Shown in pieces: positions 6,457-13,935 of a stretch of 18,186 nucleotides of DNA. The position numbers and the translations under genes were made by a program. Position 1 is the stretch's first letter. Each line of letters opens with the position of its first letter. Source of the stretch: Chloroflexota bacterium (GTDB taxonomy: Bacteria > Chloroflexota > Anaerolineae > UBA3071). Location: NCBI GenBank assembly GCA_014383605.1, contig JACNHM010000191.1:1-18186 (forward strand), in the 5' to 3' direction. Under the pieces are notes generated by a model, which saw nothing but the letters and a program-made list of their open reading frames with translations, made no database searches and had not been told where the DNA came from.

Positions 6457-7055
6457 TTTCTCACCCCGGATACCTGACCTCCAGCCACTGCGTCTTGCTC
6501 CTGACCTTCCCGCTCCGCCACCAGCCCACGGAACACCGCCGCACTGACCGGGAACTCCCAGCGGTGCTTCTTCATCTCCTGCCAGAACTCGTCGAGCTGA
6601 CGCCAGCCGGCCCGCTCGTAGGCTGCCGCCTGTATCATCAATTCCAACCTGTCGGCGTCGCGAGCCAGCCGTCCCTCGACCGTCGTCCCCTCCTCGAACT
6701 CCTGCCACAGGGCCTGGAATTCCTCAGCGGCGGGAAGGCCAGCCAGCAGGTCGGCCAAGGCGGCTTCCTCGGCGCGGCGCTTGGCGACCGGTGTGAGGTA
6801 ATGAATAGCCGCCGGCACCAGATCCAGGATCTGCGTCTCTGGCAGGTCATGCAGCAGGCACATGGTGAGCAGGCGGCCGCGATCCACAGGCTCGCCGACC
6901 ATCTCGGCCAGCAGCAGGGCGGTGAGAGCCATGCCGTAGGTGTGCTCGGCAACGCTTTCGGTATCGGCCGGCCCCACACCGCGCACAAGCCAGCCCATGC
7001 GGGGGATGCGTTTGAGTTGATTGACCTCGAAAAGTAAGGCAAGCAAGCGGCGCAC
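6453..7055 (-). CDS. HD-domain phosphohydrolase, YfbR-like 5'-deoxynucleotidase
   Basis: 200 aa from a GTG start. AAGGAG lies six nucleotides before this GTG, which begins one base after the stop of the metalloenzyme gene; the frame open to 7106 reads only through repeat sequence. HD motifs: ESVAEHTYGMA with H38, LLHDLPE with H69-D70 and E73, and RDADRLE with D134, matching the H...HD...D metal set of YfbR-type enzymes, which dephosphorylate deoxyribonucleoside 5'-monophosphates. RIPRMGW near the N-terminus also fits the family. It sits between a metalloenzyme and the LytR-type gene and overlaps the latter by ATGA. With pdp nearby, a role in nucleotide turnover is plausible, but the substrate is not shown. 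Confidence 0.87.
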   Translation of the reverse strand: MRRLLALLFEVNQLKRIPRMGWLVRGVGPADTESVAEHTYGMALTALLLAEMVGEPVDRGRLLTMCLLHDLPETQILDLVPAAIHYLTPVAKRRAEEAALADLLAGLPAAEEFQALWQEFEEGTTVEGRLARDADRLELMIQAAAYERAGWRQLDEFWQEMKKHRWEFPVSAAVFRGLVAEREGQEQDAVAGGQVSGVRK

Positions 7056-7056
7056 C

Positions 7057-8079
7057 TCAATCTCCTTTGCGGGTTCGGGGTTCGGCGTTCGGTGTCTGCT
7101 GTCCATGCCGAACCTTGAACCTGGAACCTTGAACCTGGAACCATTGCAGGATGGCTGGCGTCACGTCGGTGATGGCCTGGGCCTGGGCAAAGGCCCTCGC
7201 GCCGGGGCCGACGGCCAGCAGCGGCACCGGATTGCGGGTGTGGGCCCGCGTGCGGCTGTCTTCCAGGTTGCCGTGATCGCTGGAGACCAGCAGCGTGGCC
7301 TCGTCGGGCAATGCTTCCAGCAGGCCGCCCAGGAAGCGATCCAGCAGCGTGAGCACCTCTTCCGTGGGCCAGGGCAGCCGTCCGTGTCCGGCCAGGTCGG
7401 TGAGGAAGCTCTCGAACAGGACCAGGTCGTGGGCCGCCGTCAGCCGCGCCAGCCGGCGGCCGGCCTCCTCTGGCTCCAGCAGGGGCACATCCAGCTCCAG
7501 CACCGAGCGCAGCACCTCGTGGGTGATGTCCCAGTAGACCGCCTCGCCCCGGGCCAGATCGTCCAGCGTGCGCAAGGGCAGGTCGGCAGCCATGGTGGTC
7601 AGTGTGCTGGCCGAGTGCCACAGTTTGCGTTGGGCCACTCGCTGCCAGTAGGTGGTCGTGTAGGCGTTGGCAAAGGTGGCTCGCAGCCCCTGGTCGGTGG
7701 CCTGCTTCAGCAAGCTGTGCTGGGCGATGACCTCTCGCAACGGCGCTGTGGGATAGGCGGCCATGTGCGCTCCCAGCAGCGCCGCGGCGTTGATGCCGGT
7801 GAAGAGGGCGGTCTGCCCGGTGGCGCTCTGCGGCAATCCGGACACGCCCAGACAGGCGTCCAGTGGTTGCAGCAGCACGCCGTCCTGTGCTATCCGCCGA
7901 CCGTCCACCAGCGGTCCGCCCAGCAGGTTGTGCAGGGTGGGCATGGCCGCCTGGGCCAGCGGATTGTGGCCGTCTGCCGCCGCCAGCCCCACGCCGTCCA
8001 GGAAGACGAAACAGACCGGCCTGTGCCTCCGTGCCCCTGCTCGCCCTGCCTGCCTGCCACAGCCTCTGTCAACGTCCAT
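7057..8079 (-). CDS. Alkaline phosphatase superfamily metalloenzyme (phosphopentomutase/phosphoglycerate mutase-like fold)
   Basis: 340 aa. Motifs of the superfamily occur in order: FLDGVG (26-31, metal Asp28), GLPQSATGQTALFTG (81-95, nucleophile Ser or Thr), LTDLAGHG (226-233, Asp and His), SSDHGNLED (266-274) and HTRNPVPLL (280-288). Those His and Asp residues bind two metals. The exact reaction (mutase or phosphatase) is not clear. The first ~20 residues look like translated GC-rich spacer, but no later start has a good site; AAGGGG precedes the ATG. The last ~25 codons, after ILQWF, run through the GAACC/CTGGAA filler repeat and give a tail rich in Q, R and T that is probably not part of the fold. 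First gene of a three-gene set with the HD and LytR-type genes. Confidence 0.82.
   Translation of the reverse strand: MDVDRGCGRQAGRAGARRHRPVCFVFLDGVGLAAADGHNPLAQAAMPTLHNLLGGPLVDGRRIAQDGVLLQPLDACLGVSGLPQSATGQTALFTGINAAALLGAHMAAYPTAPLREVIAQHSLLKQATDQGLRATFANAYTTTYWQRVAQRKLWHSASTLTTMAADLPLRTLDDLARGEAVYWDITHEVLRSVLELDVPLLEPEEAGRRLARLTAAHDLVLFESFLTDLAGHGRLPWPTEEVLTLLDRFLGGLLEALPDEATLLVSSDHGNLEDSRTRAHTRNPVPLLAVGPGARAFAQAQAITDVTPAILQWFQVQGSRFKVRHGQQTPNAEPRTRKGD
7071..7142. repeat. GAACCTTGAACCTGG-type tandem filler overlapping a gene end
   Basis: On the + strand, GTTCGGGGTTCGGCGTTCGG is followed by two copies of GAACCTTGAACCTGG-like units (7109-7142). The same motif family occurs at 2929-2960. It encodes the C-terminal tail of the metalloenzyme gene and lies directly beside the HD start. 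Confidence 0.65.
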
Positions 8080-8162
8080 ACCGCCCCTTGCGCGCTCTCC
8101 TTGATTTCGAGCCTATCCGAATGGCTCGTAGCATCAGCAGATCTCAGCAGATCACAGCTTGC

Positions 8163-8216
8163 TCCCGCTGGACTGTCAAGTCCAGCGGGAAGGCGGCGGA
8201 CTTGGCAGTCCGCCGC
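8163..8216. repeat. Two tandem perfect hairpins (REP-like) in the divergent gap
   Basis: TCCCGCTGGACT (8163-8174) pairs perfectly with 8179-8190 around GTCA. GCGGCGGACT (8193-8202) pairs perfectly with 8207-8216 around TGGC. Both share the GGACT-loop-AGTCC apex and stand two bases apart. They lie in the predicted ~185-nt leader of the metalloenzyme transcript, so they could act as RNA structures, but the shared apex also suggests a mobile REP-type family. Confidence 0.7.
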
Positions 8217-8271
8217 GAGCTGCGGTGCCTCAGTGCCTCGTGGCCTTGTTGCCGCTGTGCACACGGGGCGC

Positions 8272-8300
8272 ATTATAGCACCAATCGTCGTTCCAGGCAA
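8272..8300 (-). promoter_or_regulatory. Promoter of the metalloenzyme-HD-LytR set
   Basis: On the minus strand TTGCCT (8300-8295), a 17-bp spacer and TATAAT (8277-8272). Transcription would begin near 8265, leaving a leader of about 185 nt that contains both hairpins before the ATG at 8079. The rest of the 8080-8419 gap holds only these hairpins and the rightward promoter. Confidence 0.62.
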
Positions 8301-8347
8301 TGACGGAAGACAGGAAAGTGCAGACAATTGAAAGTCGAGGCCCTCGT

Positions 8348-8376
8348 TTGGCAAGCCTGCGGAAAGTGGGTATAAT
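8348..8376 (+). promoter_or_regulatory. Promoter of the two unknown rightward genes
   Basis: TTGGCA (8348-8353), a 17-bp spacer and TATAAT (8371-8376). The start would be near 8383, about 37 nt before the GTG at 8420. Confidence 0.7.
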
Positions 8377-8419
8377 CTGTTACCAGAATCATTCATTGAG
8401 ATGAGGGAGTGATCGTAGC

Positions 8420-10000
8420 GTGTTTCAGCGTAAAACTCAAACGGCGGAATACTGGGGAGCGGCCTTTCGCTTCTCCGAAAACGATGTGCTTCACCTGTAC
8501 GAGGCACTGTTGGACAAGGGGTTGCCCTGCAGCACCGACGACCTGGCCTTGGCGCTCATTGATTTCCGCTGCCGCCAGGAAGAAGCACATATCCGGGAGG
8601 AGCTTTCCAAGGGCACGCTCTATCAGCCCAAGGAAGACTACGAGGTGGGGCAGCGGTTGGTCTTTCCGCTTTTCGATTTCGCTGCCGGCACCGTCGTCGA
8701 GAAGCGCACGGGGCTGAATCCCGAGCACGGCGAGTTCAACGTTATCGCCGTGCAGTTCGAAGAGCAGCCGCGTCCTCGGGAGTTCGCCGCCGCGCTGCAA
8801 ACGCCACACAAGCTCAACCTGGGCGATGGCCGCGAGGCGCTGTTGGAGCAGAAGGGGTTGCTCTCCTCTGTTGAGCTGAAGGAGTCGGTTGCTGGCGATC
8901 TGGGACAGAGGTTGGCGACCCACCTGGCGGCGGCGGCCAGCGACAGCTTCGTTCAGAGCGACGGCCAGTGGCTGTTGCGGGGCCTGCTGGCCGATGTGAA
9001 CATCGGGCATCTGAACATCGCCGAGGCCTTGATCGAGGTGGAAAACCGGCCCTTGCCTGCGCAAAGGTTGCTGGAGGAGCTTCATCTGCCGGCCGAGATA
9101 CCTTCCGAGATCTCGCTCTTTTCCCTCAACTACGCCCTGGAACACGACGAGCGTTTCGACGACCTGGGCGCTGCTGGCGAGCGTCTCTGGTACCTGCGCC
9201 GTCTGGAACCGGAAGCAGCGCTGGTGACCCCTGAGACCTTGCGCTACGCGCCGCAGCCCTACGACCGTCTGCTGTTGAGTGCGGAATTGCTGCGCCTGGA
9301 GTGGGAGCTGGGCGATGAATGGTCAGAGGAAGTCGTTGAGACGGCCATCCAGGCCCCTGCCGTCACGCTGGTGCTGACCTATCCGCACCGCCAGGCGGGG
9401 ACGCTGCCGCTGTCTTTCCGCACGCGGGGCTTCTTCCCTCCCGGCGAGACGGGACGCAGCATCGTGACCCTGATAGACGGCCGCTGGGGGCAGCGCTTCA
9501 GCTCCGCGGTGGTGTATGACGGTCGCTACGTGGTCGGGATGGGGGATTGGTTCGAGCAGCACAAGGTGCCTGTGGGCGCATACGTCGTCCTGGAGCGGGG
9601 TAAGGATCCCGGCGAGGTGGTGGTGGACATCCGCCCCCGCCGCATGCGGCGGGAGTGGATGCGTTTGGGCCGGGTGGAGGCCCATCAGCTTGTCTTCGAG
9701 ATGCGCAAACTGCCCGTTTCCTGCGAATACGATGAGCTTATGGTCGTGGATGCCCTGGACGCGGCCGCTGTGGACGATTTGCGGGACAGGTTGCGCCAGA
9801 GAGACGTGCCGCTGGCGAAGTTGCTGGATCTGATTCTACCTGAGTTGCTCAAGCTCAGTCCCGAGGGCAAGGTGCACGCCAAAACGGTATACAGTGCGGT
9901 CAACATGGTTCGGCGCTGTCCGCCAGGGCCCATCTTTGCGGCTCTGCTGAGCAGTAAACGCTATCGGGCCGCCGGCGACGGCTTCTGGGCGCTGGCCTAG
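8420..10000 (+). CDS. Conserved-looking protein of unknown function with C-terminal HARE-HTH-like segment
   Basis: 526 aa, soluble, no signal peptide or membrane segment. The start is GTG with AGGGAGTGA seven nucleotides upstream, 37 nt after a predicted transcription start. The N-terminal part (about 1-65) is helical. Residues 68-115 form a likely beta-barrel with YEVGQRLVFPLFDF and GEFNVIAVQFEE. A second beta-rich block (about 335-400) has SFRTRGFFPPGETGRS and YVVLERG. The last ~50 residues (LSPEGKVHAKTVYSAVNMV, RR, then DGFWAL) resemble a HARE-HTH/winged-helix module as in RNA polymerase delta, which would suggest nucleic-acid or transcription-related binding. That is inference from pattern only; I do not recognise the family. 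Probably co-transcribed with the 142-aa gene 41 bp downstream. Confidence 0.85.
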   Translation: MFQRKTQTAEYWGAAFRFSENDVLHLYEALLDKGLPCSTDDLALALIDFRCRQEEAHIREELSKGTLYQPKEDYEVGQRLVFPLFDFAAGTVVEKRTGLNPEHGEFNVIAVQFEEQPRPREFAAALQTPHKLNLGDGREALLEQKGLLSSVELKESVAGDLGQRLATHLAAAASDSFVQSDGQWLLRGLLADVNIGHLNIAEALIEVENRPLPAQRLLEELHLPAEIPSEISLFSLNYALEHDERFDDLGAAGERLWYLRRLEPEAALVTPETLRYAPQPYDRLLLSAELLRLEWELGDEWSEEVVETAIQAPAVTLVLTYPHRQAGTLPLSFRTRGFFPPGETGRSIVTLIDGRWGQRFSSAVVYDGRYVVGMGDWFEQHKVPVGAYVVLERGKDPGEVVVDIRPRRMRREWMRLGRVEAHQLVFEMRKLPVSCEYDELMVVDALDAAAVDDLRDRLRQRDVPLAKLLDLILPELLKLSPEGKVHAKTVYSAVNMVRRCPPGPIFAALLSSKRYRAAGDGFWALA

Positions 10001-10041
10001 CGTATATCACAGAACACATGACATAACGGGTAGCTGACAGC

Positions 10042-10470
10042 ATGGTAAAGTGGTTCATTCCTACGACGGACACCAAATTTCACATTGACTTCGATTGGTG
10101 GGAGGAGAGCGGCAAGGATTTCCGCCTGTATCTCCGCGATCAGCTCTGCCCGGACTGCCAGCAGCGGTTCTCCGATCACCGCGATACGGAGATGGTGGAT
10201 TGGATTCACCCGGAGACGGCAGAGGTGAAGCACACCGACGCGCTCTGGCAGTGTCTGCGCACCATGTGCGCCCATGAGCCGGATTACATCAACCCCTATC
10301 AGCCTCTGGTCACGGCTATCTTCCGCGTGTTCCTCAGGAATGACAACACGCCGCTCTCGCCTGCTGAGCTGCACGAAGAGTTCATTCCCTGGAAGATGCC
10401 GGAGGTCATCCTGCGCACGTTGACCAGAGGACAGGTGCAGATGGGCCTGCGGCCTGCGTCCCGCGAATAA
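10042..10470 (+). CDS. Small protein of unknown function with paired cysteines
   Basis: 142 aa, soluble. A CPDC pair (C36, C39) is followed by C71 and C76 (CLRTMC), which could bind one zinc ion, though spacing and neighbours match no family I know. Aromatic-rich N-terminus (VKWFIP, FDWWEES) and a helical C-terminal half (SPAELHEEF, PEVILRTLTRGQVQMGL) are visible. The start site is only moderately supported (GGGTAG eight nucleotides before the ATG). It follows the 526-aa gene by 41 bp on the same strand and is followed by an intrinsic terminator, so the two probably form an operon and act together. Confidence 0.82.
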   Translation: MVKWFIPTTDTKFHIDFDWWEESGKDFRLYLRDQLCPDCQQRFSDHRDTEMVDWIHPETAEVKHTDALWQCLRTMCAHEPDYINPYQPLVTAIFRVFLRNDNTPLSPAELHEEFIPWKMPEVILRTLTRGQVQMGLRPASRE

Positions 10471-10487
10471 GGACTGTGTCGGCAATG

Positions 10488-10517
10488 GCAAAGCGGCCCT
10501 GCGGGGCCGCTTTTTGC
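10488..10517 (+). terminator. Intrinsic terminator after the two unknown genes
   Basis: GCGGCCC (10493-10499) pairs with GGGCCGC (10504-10510) around TGCG, extended by AA/TT pairs, and is followed by TTTTT (10511-10515). It ends only six bases before the AGGAGG ribosome-binding site of cinA, so it could also act as an attenuator for that gene. Confidence 0.88.
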
Positions 10518-10530
10518 TTGAGGAGGGGCC

Positions 10531-11343
10531 ATGCCCAACGTGGAAATCATCGCTATCGGCAACGAACTGCTTCTGGGTGACGTGCTGGACACCAACACCC
10601 ACTGGCTGTGCCGCCAGTTCAGCGGGCGGGGCGGGCGCGTGCAGCGTGTGGCCGTGGTCCCTGACGATCCGGGGGCCATCGCCGAGGCGCTGCAGGCAGC
10701 GCTACACCGCCACCCTGATCTCATCGTCTTCACTGGCGGCCTGGGCCCCACCGCCGACGACCAGACGCTGGCCTCGCTGGCGGCGGCGCTGGGCCGGCCT
10801 GTGGAACTGGACGAGCGGGCCTTGGCCCTGGTGCGGGCGACCTACGAGCAGCTCGCCGCCCGTGGGCTGGTGCGGGACGCGACGCTGAACGAGGAGCGGC
10901 GCAAGATGGCTTACCTGCCGCGGGGGGCGGAGCCGCTGCACAATCCCGTGGGCGCAGCGCCGGGGGTCTTGTTACGGGAAGGGGAGACGGCGCTGGTCTG
11001 CCTGCCGGGCGTCCCCGCCGAGATGAAGGGGATCTTCGGCACGTCGCTGCAGCCGCTGTTGAACGAACTGTTCGGCGGCGGCGTGTTTCAGGAGCGGGTG
11101 CTGGTCACCGATTGCGGCGACGAATCGCTCCTGGCCCCGGTGGTCAATCGTGTGGCGGCGGCCCATCCGCAGGTGTACGTCAAATCCAGGGCGCAGGCCT
11201 ACAGCGAGGGGGTGCGGTTGCGCATCACGCTGTCGCTGGCGGGCGATGATGCGCAGGCGGTGCAAGCGGCAGTTGACGCTGCCGACGGCGATCTGACAGC
11301 AGGCCTGGCAGCGGCGGGGATTGCCGTGTTGGAGCGGAGATAG
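10531..11343 (+). CDS. CinA N-terminal (MoCF/MoaB-like) domain protein
   Basis: 270 aa, corresponding to the N-terminal domain of CinA (COG1058), which has the molybdopterin-binding (MoCF) fold; full-length CinA proteins add a C-terminal nicotinamide-nucleotide amidase domain (PncC) that is absent here. Motifs: IIAIGNELLLGDVLDTNTHWL at the start, VVPDD, IVFTGGLGPTADD (about 65-77), NPVGAAPGV and LPGVPAEMKGIF. Related proteins hydrolyse ADP-ribose or NMN-adduct nucleotides, but the activity of stand-alone forms varies. The start is strong: AGGAGG four nucleotides before the ATG. It lies just after a terminator, with no clear promoter of its own, so it depends on readthrough or on a promoter inside the upstream gene. 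Confidence 0.9.
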   Translation: MPNVEIIAIGNELLLGDVLDTNTHWLCRQFSGRGGRVQRVAVVPDDPGAIAEALQAALHRHPDLIVFTGGLGPTADDQTLASLAAALGRPVELDERALALVRATYEQLAARGLVRDATLNEERRKMAYLPRGAEPLHNPVGAAPGVLLREGETALVCLPGVPAEMKGIFGTSLQPLLNELFGGGVFQERVLVTDCGDESLLAPVVNRVAAAHPQVYVKSRAQAYSEGVRLRITLSLAGDDAQAVQAAVDAADGDLTAGLAAAGIAVLERR

Positions 11344-11375
11344 CGGGTGAAGTAGCCAATTCCCCCAAGGCCCCT

Positions 11376-11457
11376 GAAAGCTCAAAGCTCAAAGCTCACG
11401 TTCCTGCTCAATCTCCGCCAGGGGCTTTTGGATTTTGAGCTTTGGACTTTGGATTTG
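11376..11457. repeat. AAAGCTC / TTTGGAT filler repeats between convergent genes
   Basis: Three tandem AAAGCTC units (11376-11400) face TGAGCTTTGGACTTTGGAT (11435-11455); AAAGCTCA and TGAGCTTT are exact complements. The right part is translated as NPKSKAQNPK at the end of the leftward membrane protein. cinA ends at 11343 on the other side, so the stretch may also separate convergent transcripts. Confidence 0.55.
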
Positions 11458-11782
11458 GGGCGGCGGCCACACTGCTGGCTGTGTCTCTCAACCCCTCACT
11501 CCCCTGGTCTCCCTCAGTTCCCTCAGCCCACTTGTCTCCCTCGGCCACGTCTCGGTCCACGTCCACTGCCGCCGTGGCCACGGCCCAACTGACCAGGCCC
11601 CAGCTCCCGCCGGAGATCAGCAGGGCCAGGAAGATGGACAGGGGGTTCAAGGGTACCATGCCGCGCAAGATGCCCACGATGGCCAGCACGATGCCCAGGG
11701 CGGCGAAGATGATCCCCACTTTCAACGGCCCGCTGAGCCGGGCCCAGAAGCCGCCAGAAGAACGCTCCATCGTTGCTGTCAT
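11408..11782 (-). CDS. Small membrane protein of unknown function
   Basis: 124 aa from the ATG at 11782, which overlaps the stop of the AbrB-like gene by ATGA and has GAGGAG eight nucleotides upstream; the longer frame to 11821 has no such support. Two hydrophobic segments: about residues 21-38 (VGIIFAALGIVLAIVGIL) and 45-70 (PLSIFLALLISGGSWGLVSW). The remaining C-terminal half is acidic and low in complexity, ending in the repeat-derived NPKSKAQNPK. The function is unknown. It is the last gene of the recJ-abrB set. Confidence 0.68.
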   Translation of the reverse strand: MTATMERSSGGFWARLSGPLKVGIIFAALGIVLAIVGILRGMVPLNPLSIFLALLISGGSWGLVSWAVATAAVDVDRDVAEGDKWAEGTEGDQGSEGLRDTASSVAAAPNPKSKAQNPKAPGGD

Positions 11783-12039
11783 TGCCGTGTCTCCTCTTCC
11801 CATTCCTCCCACCCCTGCCAATCCTCGGGCAACGAGAGACGGTCGGGGAACTGGGCGCCTTGCTGGCTTGCCTCAATCAGGTAGGGAGCGTACTCCTCTG
11901 GCTCTGTGGTGAGGATCACGTAGCTGCCGTGGATGACGAAGTAGAGGTCATCACCAGGAAGCAGGGCCAGCGCTGTCAGCACCTCGCCGGGCAGCGCCAG
12001 GCGTCCTTCTGTGTCCAGCCGGACTCGGGCCATGAGCAT
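11779..12039 (-). CDS. SpoVT/AbrB-like domain protein
   Basis: 86 aa from the preferred start. The N-terminal swapped-hairpin pattern MARVRLDTEGRLALPGEVLTALALLPGDDLYFVIHG is typical of AbrB/MazE DNA-binding domains: a polar strand, G-R-L-x-L-P, then L-x-P-G-D. The C-terminal ~40 residues are acidic and Trp/Glu-rich (WEEWEEE), perhaps a partner-binding tail. The frame opens at 12048, but AGGAG (12053-12049) is nine nucleotides before the ATG at 12039 and too close to 12048. It starts 12 bp after the recJ stop. It could be an autoregulator or an antitoxin-type protein; no PIN or MazF toxin follows, only a small membrane protein. Confidence 0.8.
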   Translation of the reverse strand: MLMARVRLDTEGRLALPGEVLTALALLPGDDLYFVIHGSYVILTTEPEEYAPYLIEASQQGAQFPDRLSLPEDWQGWEEWEEETRQ

Positions 12040-12051
12040 CAGTGTCATCTC

Positions 12052-13815
12052 CTATGCAGTACTGGGCTGCAGATCCTGCACGTTCAATTGCAGCCGCAGC
12101 CGGTCATTCCATTCGTTCACTTCCAGCGTGTAGGCCACGTCAATGCGTTCGGGCATTCCCTCTGCCCACTCGCCCTGCTGGAAGGCGATACCGTCCCACG
12201 CCGTGCCCCCGTCGCTGAGGGTCAGCCTCAGGTGCTTGCCGTCGCTGCCCACGCGGCGACGATCCCGCACCTGCACGCTACGGCTCAAGAACAGCGGCGC
12301 GGGGTTGGCGTAGCCACACGGTTCGAACTGCTGCAACAGCTCGTACGTCGCCCAGTTCAACTCGTCCAGCCTGACCTCGGCGTCAATGGACAGCGTGGGC
12401 GTTAATTCCTTTTCGGCCAGTTTTTCGGCGGCGATCTCTTGCAGCCTGGCCTTGAGCAGGGGCAGGTTCTTGGTCTTCACCGTGAAGCCGGCGGCGGCGG
12501 CGTGCCCACCGTGCCGCTCCAACAGGTCGCCGCAGCGGTCCAGGGCGGCGGTGATGTTGAATTCGGGGATGCTGCGGGCCGAGCCGCGGCTCAGCTTCTG
12601 GCCCCATTCCACCACCACCGTTGGCCGGTACAGCTCTTCGGTCAGGCGGCCGGCCACCAGCCCGGCGATGCCGGCCAGGATGTCCTCGCGGGCCACCAGG
12701 TGCAGGAAAGCGTCCGCTCCTTCTTCCTCGATCTGCGCCCGCGCCTGTTCCTGCGTCTCCAGGGTGAGCTTCTGGCGGCGGCGGTTCAGGTCATCCAGCT
12801 TCTGCGCTAATTCACCGCTCACCGCATCGTCTGTGGTCCGCAACAGATCGTAGCTAAGCATGGCGCTTTCCAGCCGGCCGGCGGCGTTCAGCCGCGGCCC
12901 CAGTCTGAAGCCGATGTCCATGGCGCTCACTTTGCCCGGCTTCACGTTGGCTTTCTGCATCAGCGCCCGCAGCCCTGTCCGCTGAGGGTAGTCGTAGCGC
13001 TGTCCCTGGCCCTCCGGCCCTTGCGGCGGGGAGGGGTTAAGCCGCTCCAGCCCGCGCTGCACCAGATGCCGGTTTTCCCCCAGCAGGGGCACGACGTCGG
13101 CCACGGTGCCGACGGCCACCAGGTCCAACAGATCTTCTTCCCGCAGCGGGATAGCGGGCGCGCCGCGGCGGCGCATGGAGCTTTCCACCCGCAGCAGCGC
13201 CTGCGCCAGCTTGAAGGCTACTCCCACGCCGGCCAGTTCCTTGAAGGGATAAGGGCAGTCTTTTCGCTTGGGGTTGATGGCCGCCACTGCCAGCGGCAGC
13301 TCTGGCCCCACCGAGTGATGGTCGGTGACGATGACGTCCAGCCCCTGCTGCCGGGCGTGGGCCACATCCTCCACCGAGCGGATGCCGCAATCCACGGTGA
13401 TCACCAGCCGCACGCCCTGGCGGGCCAGCTTGCTCAGCGCGCCTTTGTTCAGCCCGTACCCTTCGTCCACGCGGTGGGGAATGTACGGCTGCACCTGTGC
13501 GCCGAGCGCTTCCAGCGTCTGTGTCAGCAGCGCCGTGGCCGTCACGCCGTCGGCGTCGAAGTCGCCGTAGACGGCGATGGGCTCGCCGCCGCCGACGGCC
13601 TGGCGAATGCGGGCCACCGCCTCGTTCATGCCCTGCAGCCGGAAGGGATTGTCGAAGACCAGGCGACCGCCCAGGAAGGTCTCCACCTCGGCCGCGTCGG
13701 TGATGCCGCGGTTGTAGAGGATCTGCAGGACGAGGGGAGAGAGGTGCGGGAAACGGGCCCGCAGGCTGTCGGGCAGCGGCGGATACACTTGCCAGCGTTT
13801 GGTTGGCACGGGCAC
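12052..13815 (-). CDS. recJ: Single-stranded-DNA-specific exonuclease RecJ
   Basis: Degrades single-stranded DNA 5' to 3' in recombination and mismatch or base-excision repair. 587 aa, normal length. DHH phosphoesterase motifs: AVYGDFDADGVTAT (81-94, metal-binding Asp85, Asp87, Asp89), VDCG (141-144) and TDHH (164-167). The middle has RLGPRLNAAGRL and the DHHA1 domain shows GGHAAAAGF (436-444). The C-terminal OB-like region (about 470-580) includes FEPCGYANPAPLF. The start is GTG with AGGAG six nucleotides upstream; a second in-frame GTG is two codons later. Promoter at 13890-13863. The AbrB-like and small membrane genes follow at close spacing. Confidence 0.96.
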   Translation of the reverse strand: MPVPTKRWQVYPPLPDSLRARFPHLSPLVLQILYNRGITDAAEVETFLGGRLVFDNPFRLQGMNEAVARIRQAVGGGEPIAVYGDFDADGVTATALLTQTLEALGAQVQPYIPHRVDEGYGLNKGALSKLARQGVRLVITVDCGIRSVEDVAHARQQGLDVIVTDHHSVGPELPLAVAAINPKRKDCPYPFKELAGVGVAFKLAQALLRVESSMRRRGAPAIPLREEDLLDLVAVGTVADVVPLLGENRHLVQRGLERLNPSPPQGPEGQGQRYDYPQRTGLRALMQKANVKPGKVSAMDIGFRLGPRLNAAGRLESAMLSYDLLRTTDDAVSGELAQKLDDLNRRRQKLTLETQEQARAQIEEEGADAFLHLVAREDILAGIAGLVAGRLTEELYRPTVVVEWGQKLSRGSARSIPEFNITAALDRCGDLLERHGGHAAAAGFTVKTKNLPLLKARLQEIAAEKLAEKELTPTLSIDAEVRLDELNWATYELLQQFEPCGYANPAPLFLSRSVQVRDRRRVGSDGKHLRLTLSDGGTAWDGIAFQQGEWAEGMPERIDVAYTLEVNEWNDRLRLQLNVQDLQPSTA

Positions 13816-13862
13816 GGTTTGCTCCTGGACGTTGTGGTGGTGGCGATGGACGCCCGGCCTGG

Positions 13863-13890
13863 ATTATATCCAGAAGCGAGAAAAAGGCAA
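13863..13890 (-). promoter_or_regulatory. recJ promoter
   Basis: On the minus strand TTGCCT (13890-13885), a 16-bp spacer and TATAAT (13868-13863), about 45 nt before the GTG of recJ. Confidence 0.6.
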
Positions 13891-13935
13891 TCTGGTCATG
13901 GTCTGGTGGTCGCGTGGTCGAAAGGCGGGTGATGT

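Noticed and set aside
6457..6708. N-terminal extension of the LytR-type frame
   Set aside because: It lies within the HD gene and would bury the lipoprotein signal peptide; the ATG at 6456 has a ribosome-binding site.
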